Assembly (NCBI RefSeq): GCF_018687715.1
Contig: NC_056765.1
Coordinates: 16,894,501 to 16,958,500, forward strand
Source: Carya illinoinensis
Taxonomy: Eukaryota; Streptophyta; Magnoliopsida; Fagales; Juglandaceae
Reading direction: 5' to 3'
DNA length: 64,000 bases
Position 1 is the stretch's first letter. Each line of letters starts with the position of its first letter. The position numbers and the translations under genes were made by a program. Of this stretch, positions 55,438 to 64,000 are shown piece after piece. The notes below the pieces were generated by a model. That model saw only the letters and a program-made list of their open reading frames with translations. It did no database searches and was not told the DNA's origin.

Positions 55438-56062
55438 TAATGTCTTTCAAATATCAAAATTTTTTTGTTAAGTTATTTTTATTTATTTCTTATACATTCA
55501 ACTAATGTGATTAACTGTATTATTTTTTTAATATAAAATAAATATTTTGATCAATCATCTCAATAAAGTGTAAAAAAATTATACAAAACTCTTTAAATAT
55601 TATTACGTTGATGCCATAAACATGTCAACGTCCTTTAAGCTTTGCATTCGGGTTTTATTATTTGGAGTTTGTTCTAAAGGGATGAGGTAAATTCACACTG
55701 ACAAGCAATATTTATGGGATTTAAACTATTAAGTATAATTGTTACTACCAAATTACTATAATAAATTGTAGGAGTTAAATTTAGTAACACATGGTGTACT
55801 CTATAGGTAACATGTGAGGTTTTGAAAGCAACACTACGAAGTAAGTAGCTTGATCATTAATTAGGATTAGCAACCGTTAGCTAGTTATATATATTATTAT
55901 TAAAGCTAGTTCACGATAAGTCAATATTTATAAACCATGCACGCCCTGATATTTGCAAGCACATCATTCATCATATTTCATTCCGCATATTATAGTATGT
56001 ATTATACATCTTATACATCTCACATTGTATAAAACATGTAAACTTTCTTAAGATCAAGTGCA
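55438..56062. other. AT-rich spacer
   Basis: No gene or element end recognised. Confidence 0.4.
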
Positions 56063-56690
56063 AGATAAGATCAGATCAGTACAATCAGATGGCCATTCAG
56101 ATGAAATGTACCAATGTAGTTTTAGGATGTATGTGCATGTCACGGACTCAAGCGTAGTCCACCATAGCCAAAATACTATCAGTGCTCCCTTTGCGGCCGG
56201 GGGATATGGGACTAGTGCATAACCTTGCACACAGGGTTAAGTGTGCTCGCCAGTCATATCAGTTAAATAAATCAGATCAGTCAATTAATTCAAGTAAATC
56301 AATCAAGCATAGCATAAGCATCACTCTAACCAGTCATAATTTTAATTCTCATTATGAAATATTTTATGAAGACTTTATGTTAAGTATGTTTAAATTATGA
56401 TGAGTTTCTTACTGAGTCATAGACTCATTTTAGTTTATTTTTTAAGTTTTTAAACCATCCTAGGTTAAAATATTTGTGAAAGTAGAGTTGCTGGACAGGA
56501 CTTAGTCTGACGGTGGCCTAGATCATGTACAGAGATTTTAAGTTATGATTTTTATGGTACATATTTTGAGAAATTTTAATAAATGCTTCAGTGCAATCTC
56601 TTATGATCTCAGTATTTTAATACCGAATGATTTTATTTATAGAATTTCTGTTCCTGGTGCTTCATTCAAAGTAAAAGAAAATATTTTTTA
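56063..56690 (+). repeat. 0.63 kb dispersed repeat, copy 1
   Basis: It shares an extended match with 61899-62521: CAGATGGCCATTCAGAT, GTCCACCATAG, CCAAAATACTATCAG, AAATCAATCAAGCATAGCAT, TGATGAGTTTCTTACTGAGT and AGAAAATATTTTTTA. It resembles part of a Gypsy LTR (the CAGTGCTCCCTTTGCGGC block), but no ends or target duplications were found. Confidence 0.7.
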
Positions 56691-57000
56691 ATAATTTCAG
56701 AAAAAAACTCTAGAGAGAGAACCTCCAATTTCTCTCTAAAAACTCCTTCAAACCGAAACTAGTTTGAGGGGGAGGGATCTAACCCCCGTCCTTGTGGTGG
56801 GTCCTTTAGAAAATGATTTTAGTAAAAATAAACAAGAATTACGGTTCCTTTCGAAATTTTTTTTCCTTTCATGCCAAGATACAAAAGACTTCATGTTTAT
56901 AAATAAAATTCATTTTCTTAATTAAAAAGGTTACAATGGAAAACATAAATTTTATAATTAAAGTTTCTCCTACAAAATATCTTGCATAGGCTTTCGTGCT
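56691..57000. other. LTR-like leftover
   Basis: It contains CTCTAGAGAGAGAACCTCC-like text and an AT-rich tail. It is non-coding. Confidence 0.3.
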
Positions 57001-60000
57001 CTTCCTCTTGGGTTATGCCCATCCTGACGTGTCATGCTCATCTTGTTCCTGGGAGGGCACACATAAAAATTAAAATGAGTCGATGACTCATAAGCATTAC
57101 TTCATATAGTTAAAATATATTAGCAAAAGTTTTCAGTCATGCATTCATCACTGAATACATACATATCATACTTATCATGCATAGACATACAGTTCATTTT
57201 AAAAATGTTGCGAGGTGAGGTTTTTCTTTAAAAAAAATATATTTTCTTTCTTAAAACAACTCCCCATGCCTCGCTGCCTTCATTTCTTAAAGAGTCTTTT
57301 CATGCATACATCTTTTCTTACATACATTCATGCATACGTCTTTTCATACATACATGCATTCATTCTTAACATGCATACATTCTTTCTTTCTAATCACTTT
57401 CATTGGCTGTTGTACACTGTTGCGCCCCGTTTGCTGGGGTTAGTGGTCTTTTGGACCTAATTCTACCCGTGGCCATGGGTTGGGAATCCATTCTGTCAGG
57501 GTGCAACACCGAGTGCACTACCAGTACTACTTACCCATTATTGCAATCTACCTAGTCCAGTCCATTCGGTACCATTTCCTTTTCATTCATGTGGCCGTAA
57601 TGTATTTTCATACATCATACATTCAGTCCATTCATTCCTTTTTAGTCATTTCTTTCCTTTACAATCCGTTCAGTTCTTTACAATCCATTCATTCATTTCA
57701 GTCTAGTTCTTTACAGTTTTTATGGTTATTCAGTTCGTTTCATTTGTAAGTCATTTTAAAAGAAAATAGTTTCCTTTCTTTTCATAAAAGTCATTTTAAA
57801 AAATAGTTTTCTTTCTTTTATTTTAAAAACATTGGTTCATGCATCGTTTAAGCTTTGGTTCGTTTCATTTTGTGAACATACATACAATACGTACCATGTA
57901 TAGCATCCATTCACATACATCCACATATGTACTTTGGGTGCATGAAAAGGGGCTGTTAAGGAGGGTCGTTACATACTTATACTTTAAAACTTATGCTTCA
58001 TTTTCTTTTTCGTAAAGCGTGTCTGGTAGAGAAAAAGTTTCATTTTCCTTTTAGAGAAAAGCTTTCATTTTCATCTTCTATTATTTAAGAAAACTCTAGA
58101 AGAGTATGAACTCAATACTTACCTGGACTTCATACCATACTCATTCCATGCAGTTCATTCGTGTGCGTGTCAAATGACAACCTACATGCATACACATAAC
58201 TTTATGTCATCATCTATCTAATGCATAAACAACTATACTAGAAGTAGAACTATGCCTCACTTGGAACACTCTTCATCCATCCCTGGGCCCTTACGTGCCA
58301 TTTACTATGCTAAAACCTTTAGAGTCTTATTACTTAAAGTGAACCTTCGTGATTCACCTTAGGGTTAAGACACTAAGACCTTTGTCTTATTCTTCTATTA
58401 ACCACATTTCAATGCATGACTCAGACTGACTAAGTCATGCATCCCAATCCTAGACAACTTACCCATTACTACCTTTACGTATCCTAGCCCATACTCAATC
58501 CTCATTCTCATCCATACAAGCCACATAGCTTAAAGCCAACTTTGAGGCTAAAACACCATGTAACCATACTGAGAACAGATTACCCATTACATATGGTAAA
58601 CCTGTCCAGCACACGTGTCTCACCAGAGGCACTTGTATCTTATTCCTTTTATCACCTAAAACCAACTTATAATTCCAATGAACACCCGCTTGTCTAAACA
58701 AGATCCATACTCCGATACCAACTTACTCAAACTCGGTCGATCGGACTCTTCCTACTTCCCAGCGCTGTACAAGTTCATCCTAACACTTGACAAGAGGATT
58801 GCATCTACAAATGCACATCTGTCACGTCACGTAGCTCGAGACAAAACCTGAGTCACATCACGAGCCCCATCATGCTTTCGCTGCACTCTATGATATTTTT
58901 CCACTACTTCACACATACTCTCAGCCATAAGTCAACCACAAGGTGACACCCGTCACCTTGGACTACAGGCCATATCACCACTGCTTCGGAATACTGTTAT
59001 ATATTCCCAATGCTACACCATACACTCTATGCTCCTTAACTATGCAACCACTCTTTTATATGTGACACGCCTTGCAGTGCATCACTAGACAACATGGAGT
59101 ACACACCATGTGTACTCCCTTCACTACATCGCTTATTATCACGATGCACATCATATGGTGCATTGCTACACGACACAGAACACACACCAAGTGTACTCCC
59201 TTAACAACAATATGCCGCATCACAACTACGGCACCTCTTATACCCATACTTCATAGCACACTACACAGTCAAGCCCAACACTTCACAATTGCACTTCACT
59301 CCACAACTACGCAACAAACTCCACAATACTAAAAGCACAGTCCATAACTTAATAACTAACATATATCATAAATAATAAGAGATAGAAGGTTAACGAACTC
59401 CCGTGCATCACTCGCTGCCTGTCATGATCAAAGCGTCAGAGGAGTCGTACGTGACGGTCAACATCACGTACGGTGGCTGTCCACCATGTAAAGTGGTGAT
59501 TTGGGCTTGAGAATAGCTAGACGTGGTCCTGGAAAGGCTCAAGGTGGCCTAATGGCGATTTAGGTTCCATAGCATGGCGACATCACGTCGTGAATAGTGC
59601 ATCTAAGGGTGTGAGAGTGCATGTGAGAGGTGGGGACATGGTTAGCAAGGAGGAGCCATGGTGGTCTGGGGAGACTATTGGTGGGGCTAGAATCCACTCA
59701 CAGTGGCGCTAAGGCTGTTGATGGTGGTGAAGCCGTGTAGGAGACCCATTTATGGGTAATGTGCGTGTGTGTCACGGGGAGGGAGAGAGGAGGTGGGTTT
59801 GGTGGGGGTTGGTCACCGGTGAAGGGGGAAAGGTTGCTGGTGAGGTGTGGCGACCTGAGTTGTCGTGTATAATGGCGCATGGAGTGAAACCCATGTGGTT
59901 TGACCATGACTTCGTGAGGGGGGATCTAAGGGAGGAGAGGGCACTGGAGGAAGAGGAGGCTATGGGAGGGAAGCTTATGAAGTGGTGAAGCTATTGGTGG

Positions 60001-60761
60001 TGGTCGGTGGCCATGCTGGTCGTGTACGGCGGGAGTAAGAGCTGATAAATTGGTTTCCATGCCCATTTAGTTAAAGGGAGGAGGAGAGAGAATGGGTTGC
60101 CGGTGAGACTTGCCACCGGTGGGGATGGGCTGGTCTGTGAAAGGAGGAGTTGCTGGTGGTGGAGGTGGAGTACAGCGGCTCCTGGTGGTGCCGACTGGGA
60201 GGAAGGAGCTGCACGATGAGAGAGAGAGAGGGAGCTGTGTATCAGGTTGGGATAGAGAGAGGAGGGAGAGAGGGAAAAGAGAAAAGTGAGGAGAAAAAGA
60301 GTGGGGCTTGGGTATTGAATCCAAGCCTTCGTTTCAGAATCTTGAAAACGACCTAACGGAAAGCTTAAACACTAATTTGAAAACATTTAATATAAAACAT
60401 TGAGAGGAATTAAGATACAATATTATTTTATAAAATAATATCCCTTTATCATTATTTAATATGATGAAATCTCGTTAATTACTCAAAGAGAATAAAATCA
60501 TTTAATTTAAATAATTATCCACAATTATAATATTTTTACAGCTCACCAAAATATTATAATTGTGTTATTTAAAAAGAAGTCTATCTAATAATACTGGAAA
60601 TGTCATATATAAATATTTTCAGAATATTTAAAATATCCGTAAGATTTAAAATATCTATCTTGTTTTGAAATCCACTAGATATCTTTTAAAACACGCCATC
60701 GAGGTACAACATGCAGAACAAGGCTTACAGTTAAAGAAGAAGGAAGAAGCGGGTTATCACA
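57001..60761 (-). mobile_element. Gypsy-like LTR retrotransposon debris
   Basis: The right edge CGGGTTATCACA at 60750-60761 is, on the minus strand, TGTGATAACCCG, like the start of a plant Gypsy LTR. A primer-site-like AAGTTGGTATCGGAGT (minus) lies at 58709-58724. A 5' LTR between about 58.73 and 60.76 kb and a leader below it are therefore plausible. GA-rich and GC-rich zones at 59.7-60.3 kb mimic genes but have no recognised protein. Below 58.7 kb no gag or pol is visible, only T/C-rich, CATACAT-rich non-coding sequence. No paired LTR or target duplication was established. Confidence 0.4.
58709..58724 (-). promoter_or_regulatory. PBS-like motif (TTGGTATCGGAG type)
   Basis: On the minus strand AAGTTGGTATCGGAGT differs by a base or so from the initiator-Met primer site core TGGTATCAGAGC. 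It is followed downstream on that strand by an orderly leader-like sequence. Confidence 0.45.
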
Positions 60762-61898
60762 AGGGACTCCGTCCCTCCTCCCCCAAACCTCCAACCTCTT
60801 CATTTTCTTTTTCTCTTTTTTAAGTCTGAGTTTTGCAATTTGTTTTGTGTGTTTTTTCTCCAGTTAAATAAAGGACTGAACTGTAATTTTTGGTGTTTGA
60901 AGTCCAACCCACAACCCTTCATGGTAGAGATGAGCAAATCGGTGCTCATAGTGGTGAACCGCAACTCACCCAGCCTGACCCGCAACCATCCACTGTGAAT
61001 GCACATCGGATGGACTGAGTGGACCGCCATGTATTGGTGGTGGCGATAAATTGTGCATGCGAAGGGGGCTAAGAGGCACGATTGCTTTGGTAGGTGGAGG
61101 ACGATTTGGCTAGTGTAGAGGTGGGCGAGAGGAAGTGGCAAAGTTTGTATGCCAGATGGGTGAGCTGCCTGCCAGTGATGGTGGTGAACGCACCAAGTGA
61201 TTGGGCTCGTGGAGAGGTGGGCTCTATTTTCGACGACCTGGTGCTCGTGCAGGCAAGGGACGGTGGCACTTTGGCTGACTGATGTTCATGCTTGAGGGTC
61301 GGTGGCATAGGCTGGCTAGCTTGTGCTTGGCAGCGGAGGCTGGCTGGCTCATGCTGAAGAGGTCATGGGCAGCGAATGGAGAAGCAAGAGGAATAAGGAA
61401 AAAGGAAAAATAAAAATAGAAAGGAAAGAAGAAAGGGGGCCAGCGTGAAGTTTAGAGATGAAACCCTAGAGCTAGGCCCACGTGTTCCTTTCAGTCCATG
61501 TGCCCCTTTTATTTGTAGTATTTTTATTGTACTCTTTTAGTTTTTTCAATGTATTTGAAGTTATGTAGTCGATAGTAGTAGTGTCCCATAAAAAATAGAA
61601 AACATTGTCTCTAAGACTTAGGATCCGCAGAGTTTGTACTCTACTACATGGGAGTGAGAGTTTTGTGGGTTGTCTTAGATGGTGGTCTAAGATAGAGTTT
61701 TGTCTCTTAGACAGTTAGTCTAAGGGTTTTGAACAAGACCCTACAGCCATAAATAAATTTGTGGGTTGGAGAGCGAGAAAATGTTAGAATTTGACTTGTA
61801 TTTTTCAGGTTAGAAGTTGAATTATCTGTTTTATAAATTAATGAAACAATGTTTCACTATAAAAAATAAAAAAATAAAAAAAATGAAGAAGAAGAAGA
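60762..61898. other. Unassigned; A-rich tail at its end
   Basis: GC-richer patch at 60900-61340 with no recognised protein. The end ATTAATGAAACAATGTTTCAC followed by AAAAAATAAAAAAATAAA (61858-61882) looks like a LINE or other retroposon tail. Confidence 0.35.
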
Positions 61899-62521
61899 AG
61901 ATAAGATCAAATCCGTTTAATCAGATGGCCATTCAGATACATTGTACTAATGTAGTTTCAGGATGGATGTGCAAGCCATGGACTCAAGTGCGGTCCACCA
62001 TAGTATGCCAAAATACTATCAGCGCTCCCCTTGCGGTCAGGGGACATGGGACCAGTGCACAACCTTACACATAGAGATAAGTGTGTTGGCCAATCATATC
62101 AGTTAGATAAATCAAATCAGTCAATTAATTCAGGAAAATCAATCAAGCATAGCATAAGCATTATAATCAATCATAATTTTAATTCTTAATATGAAAGATT
62201 TTGTGAAGACCTTATGTTAGGTATGTTTACATTATGATGAGTTTCTTACTGAGTTATAGACTCATTTTAGTTTATTTTTTAAGTTTTTAAACCATCCCAG
62301 GTCAAAATATTTGTGAAAGTAGAGCTACTGAATGGGACTTAATCCAGGGAAATATGACGATAGCCTAGATCATGTATAGAGATTTTAAGTTATTATTTTT
62401 ATGGCACAGATTTTGAATAATTTTAACAATCTCTTATGATCTCAGTATTTTAATACCAAATGATTTATTCATAGAATTTTTGTTCATGGTACTTCCTTCA
62501 AAATAAAAGAAAATATTTTTT
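61899..62521 (+). repeat. 0.63 kb dispersed repeat, copy 2
   Basis: Same-orientation copy of 56063-56690 with scattered substitutions and small indels. It starts right after an A-rich tail and a GAA run, so the two elements abut. Confidence 0.7.
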
Positions 62522-63340
62522 AGTCAATGTTTACTAGTAGTACTATGGCTCTTGTAATTTTCTAAAAATAAAATGACGTCCTTCTTAACTGTGGTGAGCG
62601 AGATGTTACAGTTGATATCAAAGTCTAGATCGAAGATTACGTAGACCATCATAAAATTGAGTCCACCATGTAAATAAAGCCCATGTGAATTTAAATAAGC
62701 TCAACTCAAATAATTCAAAAAAAAGATGCAACCGTACTTAATTAAACCCAATTAAAATCAAAGGCCCATGTACTACTAGGGTAACTAGTGTACATAGACT
62801 CATTTTGACTTGAGAGTATCATTGTATCACACACGAGAGAGAAAGAGTGTTGGTGGCAAAGCTTACTTAGAGGGAGAGGAGGACACAACGGAGCTGGATG
62901 AGACAAGGTCAACGACAACACAAGCTATGAAGCGGCGCAAGGTGGTGGTTGCGCTCCGACTTCTTGTCTCCCTAATGCGAACTGGCGTGCGTGGTGATCT
63001 TTTGGTGCAACAACAAGGTGCTCTAGCTAGTGGTGTAAGGTGAGATCATGATGGTGTAAGCTTCGAAAGGACACGAGTAAATCTGCATGCGACAGATCTG
63101 AGGTTGGCTGAGCTGTGGTGGAGACTCGTCAACTTCTCTTGAACTCGATGGTGCTCTGAGCATGGTGGTTGGCGTCAAATGAATAGAAATGCAACAATGG
63201 TTGATGCCATGGGTTGATGGTGGTTCACAGAGCAAAGTAAATGAGCATGGGTGGTGTTCTAATGCTATCTGCAATGGCGCAAGGTTGTGGTTTTTACATT
63301 TATTATAGATTTTGATATTAATTATGTGAATTTATTGTGG
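62522..63340. other. Unassigned stretch
   Basis: The 62800-63040 patch is GC-richer with a 77-codon frame of low complexity. I do not recognise it and treat it as non-coding. Confidence 0.35.
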
Positions 63341-63626
63341 GTTATTATTTATTTTCTTAAACAACTATTTTAAGGTGATACATTGGTTAAGTGGTAAGAG
63401 TGTGTTGTTTCGAATGAGAGGGTATGTATTCAAACCACCATGGCTACACTTTAATGCTTTAATTTTAACAAGGTTATGGAATAGCCCAAGGGGAGTGTGG
63501 GCCAAGCCTGAAGAAGCATGATGCTTGGGCCAAAGAGGCACCATGCATGGGCTAAACTAGCTTATGTGAAGAGTCACTTGGATGGGTGCAATGCTTCAAA
63601 ATTAATTTAACTGAAAAGTTGAGTAG
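63341..63626 (+). mobile_element. SINE-like tRNA-derived unit 1
   Basis: It carries an A-box-like TGGTTAAGTGGTAAGAG (from 63384) and a B-box-like ATTCAAACCACC (from 63428) about 34 bp apart. This is the internal RNA polymerase III promoter arrangement of tRNA-derived SINEs. A 190 bp tail of CCCAAGGGGAG and GGGCCAAGCCTGAAG text follows. It is directly followed by a second unit. Confidence 0.55.
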
Positions 63627-63947
63627 GTTATTTATTTTCTTGAACAACTATCTTAAAGAGATATATTGGTTCAATGGTAAAAGTGTGTTGTTTCAAATGA
63701 GAGAGTATGTGTTCAAACCACTATAGCTACACTTTAATGCTTTAATTTTAACAAGGCTATGGAATAGCCCAAGGGGAGCATGGGCCAAGCCTGAAGAGGC
63801 ACAATACTTGGGACAATAGGAACCAAGCATGGGCTAAACTAGTTGGGCCAAAGAGGCACCATGCATGGGCCAGTTCGGCCCATGTGAAGAGCCTCTTGGA
63901 TGGGTGCAATGCTTTAAAATTAATTCAACTGAAAAGCTGAATAGGTG
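63627..63947 (+). mobile_element. SINE-like tRNA-derived unit 2
   Basis: Tandem partner of the preceding unit, with A-box TGGTTCAATGGTAAAAG (63667) and B-box GTTCAAACCACT (63711). It contains an extra internal repeat of the GGGCCAAAGAGGCACCATGC segment (about 63846). Both units end with an AACTGAAAAG-TGA-TAGGT-type sequence. Confidence 0.55.
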
Positions 63948-64000
63948 TCTTCGAAGCCCTAACCTTCCTTGGGCAAGGGAGGTGTCCAACCACTTGACCA

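Noticed and set aside
59752..60356. Gene in the GC-rich zone near 60 kb
   Set aside because: Frames are low complexity (Gly/Val/Glu or Pro/Ser) on both strands, have no recognisable domain, and lie next to an LTR-like edge. They resemble the GC-rich zones of the other LTRs.
55678..60766. AGGGA|TG at 55678 and CA|AGGGA at 60762 as a target-site duplication around a 5 kb element
   Set aside because: A seven-base match over 5 kb is likely by chance. The left side shows no LTR-like start, and the expected paired LTR is missing.
63384..63440. A functional tRNA gene
   Set aside because: A- and B-box words are present, but no cloverleaf with paired acceptor stem and anticodon arm could be drawn. 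The unit repeats with a long non-tRNA body, so SINE-like is preferred.

Overview
The window looks like gene-poor, repeat-rich nuclear DNA of a flowering plant, probably a woody eudicot. Supporting signs are AT-rich intergenic DNA, plant-type Ty1/copia remnants with initiator-tRNA-Met primer sites, plant L1-type LINEs with short poly(A) tails, CACTA, hAT-like and Mutator-like debris, a plant ankyrin/PGG membrane-protein gene, and fragments of plant genes (Alfin1-like PHD, receptor-like kinase, HSP70). The palindromic MITE types recall Fagales (Juglandaceae/Fagaceae) genomes, but that is only an impression. There is no bacterial operon, CRISPR array, rRNA gene or convincing functional tRNA gene.

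Layout. 1-9 kb: a 2.03 kb solo LTR (copy A), a minus-strand copia remnant with gag and primer site, a long GA microsatellite, and a mosaic of host-gene fragments on the minus strand (PPR-like, receptor kinase, Alfin-like PHD, HSP70). 9-17 kb: a decayed plus-strand copia element with a LINE tail inserted in its 5' part, then a possible orphan terminal exon. 17-25 kb: Gypsy-like LTR sequence, a second broken plus-strand copia element, and a minus-strand copia element whose protease is fused to reverse transcriptase by a deletion. 25-31 kb: one copy of a segmental duplication carrying a truncated ankyrin pseudo-exon, invaded by two LINEs. 31-36 kb: another copia gag remnant, then a CACTA terminus and solo LTR D. 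36.6-45.7 kb: exons of one minus-strand ankyrin-repeat/PGG gene, spread over 9 kb because a solo LTR (C) and a LINE lie in its introns and a GA microsatellite begins just inside an intron. 45-49 kb: the second copy of the duplication, carrying solo LTR B. 50-55 kb: MITEs and a LINE split by a young, complete, gag-only LTR element (a TR-GAG). 55-64 kb: Gypsy-like LTR debris, a 0.63 kb repeat present twice, and a tandem pair of tRNA-derived SINE-like units.

The only plausible host gene is the ankyrin/PGG gene, and its middle exon has reading-frame breaks, so it may be dead. Nearly everything else is layered transposition. Target-site duplications, nested insertions and the two paralogous blocks allow part of the order of events to be read. 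The strongest candidates for new biology are the gag-only retroelement, the four solo LTRs of one family without any internal region, and the multi-gene fragment mosaic near 7-8.6 kb.
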